This document shows, piece by piece, positions 4,813-10,728 of a DNA stretch of 10,728 nt. The translations under genes and the position numbers were made by a program. How positions within the stretch are numbered: position 1 is the stretch's first letter; the number at the start of each line of letters is the position of its first letter. This DNA comes from Bacteroidales bacterium (GTDB taxonomy: Bacteria; Bacteroidota; Bacteroidia; Bacteroidales; UBA932). The stretch covers positions 1 to 10,728 of the forward strand of contig JAFVDC010000048.1 of assembly GCA_017478685.1 (NCBI GenBank), read 5' to 3'. The notes below the pieces were generated by a model that did not search any database, had not been told where the DNA came from, and worked only from the letters and a program-made list of their open reading frames with translations.

Positions 4813-6467
4813 AAAAACACATAGTCACCGTCATCCTTCTTGCCGCGGGCTTCGGCCTGGGTTCATGCGTAAAGGTGGACGGCAGCCTTGGGAAAGGCCT
4901 CATTGACAAAAGCCTCATTTACGACACCTACACTGAAGAGTTCCCTCTCACGGAAATCAAGATGAAACTCTCCAGCGACCTTTCCGGATACTCGGACTCC
5001 CATCTTACCATCGGTGCCATCCGGGACGACACCTTCGGCCTTACCACAAGGGCCGCGGCATTCCCGCTCATTCCCGCACTTGACACCCTGGACCTTGGGA
5101 CCAACCCCAAAGCCGTGTCCATGGACATTTACTTTGCGCTTGATTCCATTTCCTGCGCACAGGACTCCCAGAAGGGCATTTTCCAGAATGTCTACGTCTA
5201 TGAGCTCACGGACTCCCTGGACAGGGGGAACACCGTTGCGGCCCAGGACATCCCCCACGGCACCCAAACCATCACAAAGGGAATTCCGGTCATAGACGGC
5301 ACGGGGGCCCTGGACTTCTACTTCACCACGGAGTTCGCCCAGAAATACGTGGATGCCATCAAGGAGATGGGACCGGTGTTCAAGCAAAGGGATGAAGACG
5401 ATCCCGAGGACCTTTACAAAGACTATGTGAAGAAACTCCCCGGCATCTACATTGAAACCGACATCCCGGAAGGCAACGGAGGCCGAATCAACATGTTCAA
5501 CTTCTCCTGCCTTTCAGTTTCCAACAGTTACTACACCCGTAACAACAATGTGGCGCTGCTCAAGGTGAATTCTGAATGGAAAGGCGTGCGCAAGGATTCC
5601 ACCTTCCTTCTCATTCCCGGAGAGCCAGAATTCGCAAATGAAGCATTGGCCATACAGAACAATACCAAGTTCTACCAGTACTGCTTCAACCGCACGTCCC
5701 ACGCAACCGCGGAAACCACCCCGTCCGGAAACATCTATGTGGAAGGCGGCACCGGACTCAAGCCCGTCATCAGCGCCAAGGAGCTTCAGGAAAAGACCTC
5801 GGCGGCCATCAGGGCCAACGGCGGAGACCCCGAAAAAGCCATCATAGTGAAGGCCACCATCGAACTCCCCTATGAGCAGCCGCTGGAGTACATGGACATG
5901 AAGTATTTCCCGTCCGTCCTAAGCCCCACAATCCGCACGTCCATCAAAACCGACAACGAAGAGACCATCACTTTCGCCGGCCTTACGGACGCTTCCGTTA
6001 GCACGGAGGACCAAGGGGACATAGACCGTTCCAACCTCATGTACTCCCCGGACATCACCTACCACCTGCAGGAACTGCTCAAGCGCAAGGACCTTGACAC
6101 CGCCACCGACGCCGACATCTGGCTCCTGGCCATACACACAAGGGTTGAAGCTCAGGCAAACGGTTCCCTCATGGACAACAGCTACTACCAGAACCTCCTG
6201 TATGCCAGCTACTACAACAGCCTTTACGGCGGCGGTTACGGCGGCTATGGATATGGCGGATACGGTGGATACGGTTACGGCGGCTACGGATACAACAACT
6301 ACTACAACTACATGATGATGGCCCAGATGATGGCGGCATCGTCCCAGCAAACCTACAGCACCACGCAGGAACTGGACAAAGACCGCTACTACAAGGCAGT
6401 CCTCAACGGCCCTTCGGCCTCAAGGCCTCCTGTGTTCAGGGTCACATACGCATTCCCCGGAAAATAA
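4809..6467 (+). CDS. DUF4270 family lipoprotein with a Gly/Tyr-rich tract
   Basis: A 552-residue predicted lipoprotein. The N terminus MKKHIVTVILLAAGFGLGSC ends in a lipobox with Cys20 as the lipidation site, followed by VKVDGSLG. The body looks like repeated beta-rich segments (for example the stretches starting TIGAIRDDTFGL, AVSMDIYFALDS and LDFYFTTEFAQKYVDAI), consistent with the DUF4270 family found beside the short GlgA-like gene in Bacteroidota. The last quarter has an insertion of Gly-Tyr repeats (473-501) followed by a Met-rich MMMAQMMAASSQQ segment (502-514), before a closing beta-like FRVTYAFPGK. The start ATG overlaps the upstream stop, so the two are translationally coupled. A bidirectional terminator follows directly. 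Function unknown; an outer-membrane-anchored or surface role is inferred from the lipobox. Confidence 0.85.
   Translation: MKKHIVTVILLAAGFGLGSCVKVDGSLGKGLIDKSLIYDTYTEEFPLTEIKMKLSSDLSGYSDSHLTIGAIRDDTFGLTTRAAAFPLIPALDTLDLGTNPKAVSMDIYFALDSISCAQDSQKGIFQNVYVYELTDSLDRGNTVAAQDIPHGTQTITKGIPVIDGTGALDFYFTTEFAQKYVDAIKEMGPVFKQRDEDDPEDLYKDYVKKLPGIYIETDIPEGNGGRINMFNFSCLSVSNSYYTRNNNVALLKVNSEWKGVRKDSTFLLIPGEPEFANEALAIQNNTKFYQYCFNRTSHATAETTPSGNIYVEGGTGLKPVISAKELQEKTSAAIRANGGDPEKAIIVKATIELPYEQPLEYMDMKYFPSVLSPTIRTSIKTDNEETITFAGLTDASVSTEDQGDIDRSNLMYSPDITYHLQELLKRKDLDTATDADIWLLAIHTRVEAQANGSLMDNSYYQNLLYASYYNSLYGGGYGGYGYGGYGGYGYGGYGYNNYYNYMMMAQMMAASSQQTYSTTQELDKDRYYKAVLNGPSASRPPVFRVTYAFPGK
6225..6311 (+). repeat. 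Gly-Tyr codon repeat within the DUF4270 gene
   Basis: Twenty-nine codons (residues 473-501) encode almost only Gly and Tyr, in units such as YGGYGYGG, ending YNNYYNY. The DNA alternates GGC/GGT/GGA with TAC/TAT around a GGCTACGGATA-like unit, so it is a degenerate tandem array of about 9-15 bp units that could vary in length by slippage. The third-position variety suggests the protein sequence is kept by selection. Confidence 0.75.
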
Positions 6468-6505
6468 AAAAGAGACTGACCAAACGGTCAGCCTCTTTTA
6501 TTTTA
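6466..6505. terminator. Bidirectional intrinsic terminator between DUF4270 and acpP
   Basis: Stem CTGACC (6476-6481) / GGTCAG (6486-6491) with loop AAAC extends, past one A-C mismatch, through AAAAGAG (6468-6474) and CTCTTTT (6493-6499). U-rich tracts result on both strands, so it can end the plus-strand DUF4270 transcript and the convergent minus-strand acpP transcript. It begins at the DUF4270 stop codon. Confidence 0.85.
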
Positions 6506-6517
6506 AAGGGCTTTGGA

Positions 6518-6760
6518 TTAGCCGAGCTTCTCCGCTACCTTTGCGATGGCGTCACCAACGGTGGCGATGCCGCTTGTTTCCTCATCGGGAATCTTGATTC
6601 CGAATACGCGCTCGAATTCCATAAGGAGTTCTACGGTGTCAAGGGAATCTGCACCAAGGTCATTGGTAAAGCTTGCGCTTTCAGTGACTGCGCTTTCTTC
6701 CACGCCAAGCTTGTCAACGATGATATCAGTGACCTGCTTTACGATTTCTTCCTTTGTCAT
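6518..6760 (-). CDS. acpP: Acyl carrier protein
   Basis: An 80-residue acidic protein that carries growing acyl chains on a 4'-phosphopantetheine arm in type II fatty-acid synthesis and supplies acyl groups for lipid A and phospholipids. The carrier motif [12 protein letters not shown] is present with the modified serine at S39. Flanking sequence ([20 protein letters not shown] and the C-terminal [16 protein letters not shown]) is typical of housekeeping AcpP, as are size and charge. In many Bacteroidota acpP is followed by fabF; here a terminator follows and the next gene is convergent, so it stands alone. It has its own promoter just after the pnuC stop, although read-through from pnuC is possible because no terminator was seen between them. 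Confidence 0.95.
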   Translation of the reverse strand: MTKEEIVKQVTDIIVDKLGVEESAVTESASFTNDLGADSLDTVELLMEFERVFGIKIPDEETSGIATVGDAIAKVAEKLG

Positions 6761-6821
6761 AATACACTAGGTTTTAAGTTTATTTACGTTTTTTATTTAT
6801 TGTCAATTGCGTAATAACGTG

Positions 6822-6851
6822 CAAATTTAGTAAAATATTTTTAAATACAAA
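6822..6851 (-). promoter_or_regulatory. Promoter of acpP
   Basis: Minus-strand TTTG (6851-6848), an 18-nt spacer and TAAATTTG (6829-6822) match the Bacteroidota pattern, with the spacer one base shorter than usual. The start would lie near 6818, giving a leader of about 58 nt that is very AT-rich. The -33 box begins 5 bases beyond the pnuC stop codon. Confidence 0.68.
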
Positions 6852-6856
6852 AACCC

Positions 6857-7585
6857 CTACTGTCTACTGAGCTTGTACCATATCCTCAGGCCGTTGAGAG
6901 AGTTCACAAGGTAGAAGCAGTATTTGATGAACATCACCACTGTATAGCTGGAGGCGGCCGAAGACAGCATTGTGCTGCCCCAGAGGAAGATGGAAAACAC
7001 ATTCACGAGTATCCACAGGTACCACTGCTCATAGAAGGCAAGGGACATGAGGATCTGGCCGGCAATGTTGAAGGTGGTGACTGCGGCGTCGAAGAACACC
7101 TGTGAACGGTCGAATTCGGCCCCCACAGTGTGGAGCTTGACCTGCACCAGGATAAAGTACACGGCGGCAAGCCCGGCAAGGACCGACGCCACCATTATGA
7201 GCCACTGCTTTCCGGTAAAGCGCCTGGCTTTGACCTCGGATTTGGAGCCCTGGGCCCCGCGTTTTTTCCACTGCCATATTCCCACGAACTGCATGGGTAG
7301 GAAGTAGAAAAGGTGCAGGGCGAAGTTACCCCATATCTGGTTGTCGGCGGCAACTATGCAGCAGAAAGTGACATCCAGTATGCCGAAGATGAAGGTCCAG
7401 ATGATGCCGTTTGCGCTGAGGACGGTGGAAGCCACCCCCATCACTGAGCCAAGGGCCGCGATGATAAGCATGAGAGCCCTGGCGTCCGGCTGGTTTAGCT
7501 TGAACACTGTGGTAATCACTATCACCACCACCATCAGCCCCATCAGTATGGCGCTGAACCATTTATTGAATTGTTTGTCTGTCAT
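6857..7585 (-). CDS. pnuC: PnuC family transporter (nicotinamide riboside uptake likely)
   Basis: PnuC proteins are facilitators that admit nicotinamide riboside across the cytoplasmic membrane, with intracellular phosphorylation trapping it for NAD synthesis. The 242-residue protein is strongly hydrophobic with about seven predicted helices. It carries family features: GNFALHLFYFLPMQFVGIWQW in the middle (substrate-pocket region with Gln and Trp) and YEQWYLWILVNVFSIFLW towards the C terminus (the conserved WxxW-VN block), then NSLNGLRIWYK. Related PnuT proteins import thiamine but usually sit beside thiamine genes or a TPP riboswitch; none was seen. The ATG at 7585 lies 23 bp inside the uvrC 3' end, so it is co-transcribed and probably coupled. 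Substrate is inferred from the family only. Confidence 0.85.
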   Translation of the reverse strand: MTDKQFNKWFSAILMGLMVVVIVITTVFKLNQPDARALMLIIAALGSVMGVASTVLSANGIIWTFIFGILDVTFCCIVAADNQIWGNFALHLFYFLPMQFVGIWQWKKRGAQGSKSEVKARRFTGKQWLIMVASVLAGLAAVYFILVQVKLHTVGAEFDRSQVFFDAAVTTFNIAGQILMSLAFYEQWYLWILVNVFSIFLWGSTMLSSAASSYTVVMFIKYCFYLVNSLNGLRIWYKLSRQ

Positions 7586-9374
7586 CGTTCAAATAATCGT
7601 GTATCTTTACTGCAAGGTCTGCGCCAACAAGGGCCGAAAGCTCTTCGAGGGGAGCCTTGGCGATGCGGGCGACGCTGCCGTAGTGGAGAAGGAGCCTTTG
7701 CTCCGTCTTCTCACCCACGCCCTTAATCTCCCTCAGGGCGCTTTGTATGGCCGCTTTTGAGCGGAGATTCCGGTGGAAGGTTATGCCGAATCGGTGGGCT
7801 TCGTCGCGGATGCGCTGGAGCACTTTGAGAGCCTGGGAGTTCCTGTCGATGAAAAGCGGGTAAGGGTCCCCTACCCTTATCACCAGTTCCATTCTTTCGG
7901 CAAGGCCGATAACCGTAACCCTGTCAAGAAGCCCAAGTTCGGCAAGGGCCTCGTGAGCATAACCCAGCTGCCCCTTGCCGCCATCTATCACTATGAGCTG
8001 CGGGATATCGTCGGGGGCTTCGGCCAGCATCCTTGAATACCTGCGGTTCACTACCTCCTTCATGGAGGCGAAGTCGTTGGCGCCGATGACGGTCTTTATC
8101 TTGAAGCGCCGGTAGTCCTTCTTGCAGGGCTCGGCATCACGGAAAACCACGCACGCCGCCACGGGATTGGTTCCCTGGATGTTGGAGTTGTCGAAGCACT
8201 CCATGTGACGCGGCAGTTCCTTCATGCCGATAGCCTTCCGGAGGTCCTCCATCACACTCATGCGCCATGCGTCTGGGTCCGTGTGCTCCTTCTGCTTCAA
8301 AGAGTTGAAGTGGAATTCCTTGGCGTTTTTGGCCGAAAGTTCCAGAAGGGCCAGTTTGTCGCCCTTTTGCGGGATTTTGAATTCCGTGCCGGGGATCTCC
8401 ACGTCCGGAAGGAAGGGCACTATGACTTCCTTGGAAAGGCTGCCGAACTTGTCCTCGATTTCCCCGATGAAGGTGGAGAGCATGGTGGCCTCGTCTTCCT
8501 CAATCTGGCTCTTGAAACCAAGGTTAAGGCTTTGGACAATGGCGCCGCTCCTCACTCTCAGGAAGTTGCCGAAGGCCTCGCCGGAGTCGAAGACCATGGA
8601 AAAGACATCGGCATCAACATCTACCGACTGGGTTATGATGCTTTTTGCGTAGTGCTTCTCAAGGTAGTGGAGCTTGTCCTTGAACACCTGGGCCTGCTCA
8701 AAGTCAAGGCGCTCTGCAGCATCGGCCATAAGGGCCTTGTAATGCTTTATCACCTCGCTGCCGCGGCCGCTGAGGATGCGAACAATCTCCTCTACGCCCT
8801 CCTGGTACTCCTTGAGGGAGATTTTCCCTATGCACGGGGCCTTGCACTTGCCTATATGGAATTTAAGGCAGGGCCTGTATTTTCCGCGGAGGATGGCGTC
8901 AGAGGTAAGGCGGAGGTTGCAGGTGCGGAGGGCCCAAATCTCATCGAAGAACTCTATGAGCCCGCGGGCGTGCATCACGCTGCTGTACGGGCCGAAGTAG
9001 CGGTTCCCTTTGCCTTTCTCCATTCGGCGGGTGATGAACACCCGGGGGAACTCCTCCCCCGTCACGCATATCCAGGGATAGGTTTTTGAGTCCTTGAGGA
9101 GGATGTTGTACTTGGGCTTGTACTGCTTTATGAGGGTGTTCTCCAGGAGAAGGGCATCGGCCTCGGAGTCCACTACGGAGAACTGGGCATCGGCAATCTT
9201 TGATACCAGGATGCGGGTTTTGGTGTTGAGCCTCTCCGGCGGCACGAAATACTGCGCCACTCTCTTGTGGAGGTCCTTTGCCTTACCCACATAGATAACC
9301 TTTCCCTCGGCGTCGTAGTAACGGTACACGCCGGGGGAATGAGGGAATAAGGCTATTTTTTCTTTAACGGTCAC
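7563..9374 (-). CDS. uvrC: UvrABC excision nuclease subunit C
   Basis: UvrC makes both incisions around a lesion during nucleotide excision repair, joining UvrB at the damage site in the cytoplasm. The 603-residue protein has the complete domain order: GIY-YIG nuclease (about 12-95; Y17, Y28, R38, metal-binding E78), a Cys cluster C152, C169, C177, C181 matching the site reported to bind an Fe-S cluster in this family, a UVR domain contacting UvrB (about 205-241), the RNase H-like 5' incision domain with D395, D464, D510 and H527, and a helix-hairpin-helix DNA-binding end (about 545-598, starting IKGVGEKTEQRLL). Nothing is missing. The start is GTG at 9374, sharing GTGA with the stop of the thioredoxin-like gene; MTVKEKIALFPHSPGVYRYY aligns with family N termini. 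The 3' end overlaps pnuC. Confidence 0.96.
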   Translation of the reverse strand: MTVKEKIALFPHSPGVYRYYDAEGKVIYVGKAKDLHKRVAQYFVPPERLNTKTRILVSKIADAQFSVVDSEADALLLENTLIKQYKPKYNILLKDSKTYPWICVTGEEFPRVFITRRMEKGKGNRYFGPYSSVMHARGLIEFFDEIWALRTCNLRLTSDAILRGKYRPCLKFHIGKCKAPCIGKISLKEYQEGVEEIVRILSGRGSEVIKHYKALMADAAERLDFEQAQVFKDKLHYLEKHYAKSIITQSVDVDADVFSMVFDSGEAFGNFLRVRSGAIVQSLNLGFKSQIEEDEATMLSTFIGEIEDKFGSLSKEVIVPFLPDVEIPGTEFKIPQKGDKLALLELSAKNAKEFHFNSLKQKEHTDPDAWRMSVMEDLRKAIGMKELPRHMECFDNSNIQGTNPVAACVVFRDAEPCKKDYRRFKIKTVIGANDFASMKEVVNRRYSRMLAEAPDDIPQLIVIDGGKGQLGYAHEALAELGLLDRVTVIGLAERMELVIRVGDPYPLFIDRNSQALKVLQRIRDEAHRFGITFHRNLRSKAAIQSALREIKGVGEKTEQRLLLHYGSVARIAKAPLEELSALVGADLAVKIHDYLNDDRQTIQ

Positions 9375-10165
9375 TTACCAAGGGCTTCCTCCACGGCCTC
9401 ACGGATGTCGTCTCCACGGAGGTTGCGTTTAAGGATGGTGCCGTCCGGGCCGAAGAGGATGATGTGGGGAATGCCCTCGATGCCGTAGATGTCCGTAGGA
9501 ATCTTCTGGGCGTTAATGATCTGGTTCCAGACAATATTCTCTTCTTCGGCGGCCTTGACAGTGTCTTCGGGTTTGTCCCAAACGGCCACGGAAAGCATGT
9601 CGAACTTATCTGAGTGGAAGTCATTGTAAACGGCGCGGAGATTGGGCATTTCCCTGCGGCAGGGACCACACCATGAAGCCCAGAAGTCTACAAGGACGTA
9701 TTTTCCCTTGCCGATGAAGTCCGAGAACTTGACGCCGTCCACCTCGAAGTCCGTGAACATCTGGCCTTCGGCCGTTGATTTCTGGGCCCTCAAAGCCTCC
9801 TTTAGGCCGTTGAGGAAGATGGAATCCTGACCGTGTACGGGAGCGGTGATCTTATTTACATATTCCTCAAACTCGTCCTGCTCCACGGTGCCGTAGAGGT
9901 TCTTCAGGGCAGCAACGCCAACGGCATTGTCAAGATTGCCCTTGAGAGCCTTGAGGTTATAATCCTTGAAGATGTCTATGAGGGAATCCGCGTATTCCTC
10001 TGCGGCTTCCTGATTGCCTTCGAACTTCATGATTCCGGTGGTGTATTCCTCTATGAGGGCCTCGTTCCACTGGTTGAGTTCCGTGAGCTTTTCTTCCACT
10101 GACTTGGACTTGCAGCTTACTGCGCAAACTGCCACTATACCGGCAATTACAAATAACTTTTTCAT
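9371..10165 (-). CDS. TlpA-like thioredoxin-fold lipoprotein
   Basis: A 264-residue predicted lipoprotein with a C-terminal thioredoxin-like domain of the TlpA/ResA type, probably a periplasm-facing thiol-disulfide reductase or oxidase. MKKLFVIAGIVAVCAVSC is a lipoprotein signal with Cys18 as anchor. Residues about 25-130 form a helical, Glu/Lys-rich N-terminal domain of the kind common in Bacteroidota TlpA-like proteins. The redox domain follows, with VLVDFWASWCGPCRREMPNL (CGPC at 166-169) and the cis-proline at GIP (P233). The frame remains open to 10462, but that extension would overlap rpsC and precede the signal peptide; ATG at 10165 suits both the promoter and the lipobox. It is first in a tight unit with uvrC and pnuC. 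The client protein is unknown. Confidence 0.88.
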   Translation of the reverse strand: MKKLFVIAGIVAVCAVSCKSKSVEEKLTELNQWNEALIEEYTTGIMKFEGNQEAAEEYADSLIDIFKDYNLKALKGNLDNAVGVAALKNLYGTVEQDEFEEYVNKITAPVHGQDSIFLNGLKEALRAQKSTAEGQMFTDFEVDGVKFSDFIGKGKYVLVDFWASWCGPCRREMPNLRAVYNDFHSDKFDMLSVAVWDKPEDTVKAAEEENIVWNQIINAQKIPTDIYGIEGIPHIILFGPDGTILKRNLRGDDIREAVEEALGK

Positions 10166-10186
10166 ATTCACTATATTTTCAAGGTA

Positions 10187-10217
10187 CAAATATAATAAAA
10201 AAAGCGACCGGGACAAC
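10187..10217 (-). promoter_or_regulatory. Promoter of the tlpA-like/uvrC/pnuC operon
   Basis: Minus-strand TATATTTG (10194-10187) is an exact -7 box, preceded after 19 nt by GTTG (10217-10214), one mismatch from the -33 TTTG. Transcription would start near 10183, about 18 nt before the ATG. The upstream element falls in the loop of the rpsC terminator. Confidence 0.55.
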
Positions 10218-10228
10218 CCCGGCCGCTT
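10197..10228 (-). terminator. Intrinsic terminator after rpsC
   Basis: Read on the minus strand, AAGCG-G-CCGGG pairs with CCCGG-T-CGCTT around a 5-nt loop (10202-10228, one mismatch), followed by a run of seven T (10203-10197). It begins 19 bases past the rpsC stop, so the upstream part of the S10 operon ends here. Confidence 0.85.
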
Positions 10229-10247
10229 CCTTAAGGAGCAAAGTGTC

Positions 10248-10728
10248 TTAGCGACGTTCTCCGCGTCCGCCTTCGCGGCGACCACCACGGCCGCCACGGC
10301 CTCCGCGCTCACCGCGGGCACCCTCACGGCGACCTGCGCCGGGAGTTGCTGCGTTGGCTGCGAAGCCAGCGTTAGGGGAGAGGTCCTGCTTGCCGTATTT
10401 CTCGCCATTGCAGATCCACACCTTGATACCCATGGTACCCATCTGGGTGTGAGCAACTGCAAGTGCGTAGTCGATGTCGGCGCGGAAGGTGTGGAGCGGG
10501 GTCCTGCCTTCCTTGAACATCTCTGAGCGGGCGATTTCGGCGCCGCCTACACGGCCGCTGATCTGAACCTTGATGCCTTCGGCACCAACGCGCATTGCGG
10601 TGGCGATAGCCATCTTGATGGCGCGACGGTAGCTTACACGGCCTTCGATCTGGCGGGCGATGCTGTCGGATACGATGGTGGCGTCTACCTCAGGGCGCTT
10701 TACCTCGAAGATGTTGATCTGAACATCC
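10248..10728 (-). CDS. rpsC: 30S ribosomal protein S3, C-terminal part (cut by window edge)
   Basis: S3 lines the mRNA entry channel of the small subunit. The frame enters from the right edge (first full codon at 10727) and gives 159 residues up to TAA at 10250-10248. It reads [20 protein letters not shown], then [19 protein letters not shown] and the S3 C-terminal domain with [37 protein letters not shown] and [15 protein letters not shown], all standard for S3. The N-terminal KH domain is mostly outside the window. After the core, a tail of about 40 residues is rich in Arg, Gly and Glu ([20 protein letters not shown] and so on). The gene is followed by an intrinsic terminator instead of rplP, its usual neighbour. 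Confidence 0.97.
   Translation of the reverse strand, partial: DVQINIFEVKRPEVDATIVSDSIARQIEGRVSYRRAIKMAIATAMRVGAEGIKVQISGRVGGAEIARSEMFKEGRTPLHTFRADIDYALAVAHTQMGTMGIKVWICNGEKYGKQDLSPNAGFAANAATPGAGRREGARGERGGRGGRGGRREGGRGERR

Noticed and set aside
5919..6350. A 143-codon minus-strand frame rich in Val and Ala
   Set aside because: The composition comes from the complement of the Gly-Tyr repeat in the DUF4270 gene.
8205..9089. A 294-codon plus-strand open frame
   Set aside because: It is antisense to the catalytic regions of uvrC, with no start signal or recognisable motif.
10166..10462. N-terminal extension of the thioredoxin-like protein to 363 residues
   Set aside because: It would overlap rpsC in another phase, cross a terminator and promoter, and bury the lipoprotein signal peptide.
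1..10728. Mobile element, prophage or genomic island filling the ribosomal operon
   Set aside because: No transposase, integrase, tRNA, terminal inverted repeat or target duplication was seen; the genes between are core housekeeping genes with uniform composition.
1..10728. CRISPR arrays, tRNA or rRNA genes, riboswitches
   Set aside because: No regularly spaced direct repeats, cloverleaf-like sequence or recognisable riboswitch core was found, including upstream of pnuC where a TPP element would suggest thiamine transport.

Overview
The window looks like a chromosomal segment from a member of the Bacteroidota, most likely an uncultured, moderately GC-rich Bacteroidales. Four independent signs support this. 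(1) Several genes are largely confined to this phylum: DUF3098, DUF4270, DUF4294 and a half-length GlgA-like protein. (2) The gene pairs ftsX-DUF3098-uppP and glgA-like-DUF4270 are typical Bacteroidota neighbourhoods. (3) Promoters fit the Bacteroidota pattern TTTG, 18-20 nt, TAnnTTTG. (4) Start sites mostly lack a clear Shine-Dalgarno sequence.

Layout from left to right. Positions 1-138 (minus) hold the first 46 codons of rplP (ribosomal protein L16), with its own promoter at 227-257. Next come the DUF4294 gene (372-1130, minus), then lpxH (1188-1916), uppP (1916-2734), DUF3098 (2778-3008) and ftsX (3012-3896), all minus and tightly packed, driven from a promoter at 3916-3947. A divergent promoter region separates them from the plus-strand pair glgA-like (3985-4812) and DUF4270 lipoprotein (4809-6467). 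A bidirectional terminator at 6466-6505 separates that pair from the convergent acpP (6518-6760, minus). Upstream of acpP lie pnuC (6857-7585), uvrC (7563-9374) and a TlpA-like thioredoxin lipoprotein (9371-10165), all minus and overlapping end to end. At the right edge, 10248-10728 (minus) is the C-terminal 159 codons of rpsC (ribosomal protein S3), followed by an intrinsic terminator at 10197-10228.

The most striking point is the frame around the window. rpsC and rplP are normally adjacent in the S10 ribosomal operon and are here in the expected order and orientation, yet about 10.1 kb with eleven unrelated housekeeping genes lies between them. The upstream half of the operon ends with a terminator and the downstream half starts with a near-consensus promoter, so the split looks settled rather than like an assembly join. 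No mobile element, attachment site or CRISPR array was seen.

The inserted genes fall into functional groups: envelope biogenesis and division (ftsX, DUF3098, uppP, lpxH), fatty-acid carrier (acpP), DNA repair (uvrC), NAD-precursor uptake (pnuC), periplasmic redox (tlpA-like), and three poorly understood Bacteroidota proteins (half GlgA, DUF4270, DUF4294). A second DNA-level signal is a heptamer, GGCCGAA/TTCGGCC, found 21 times across the window in several reading phases. No gene-free stretch exceeds 300 bases; the longest, 139-371, holds the rplP promoter and leader plus a nested inverted repeat.
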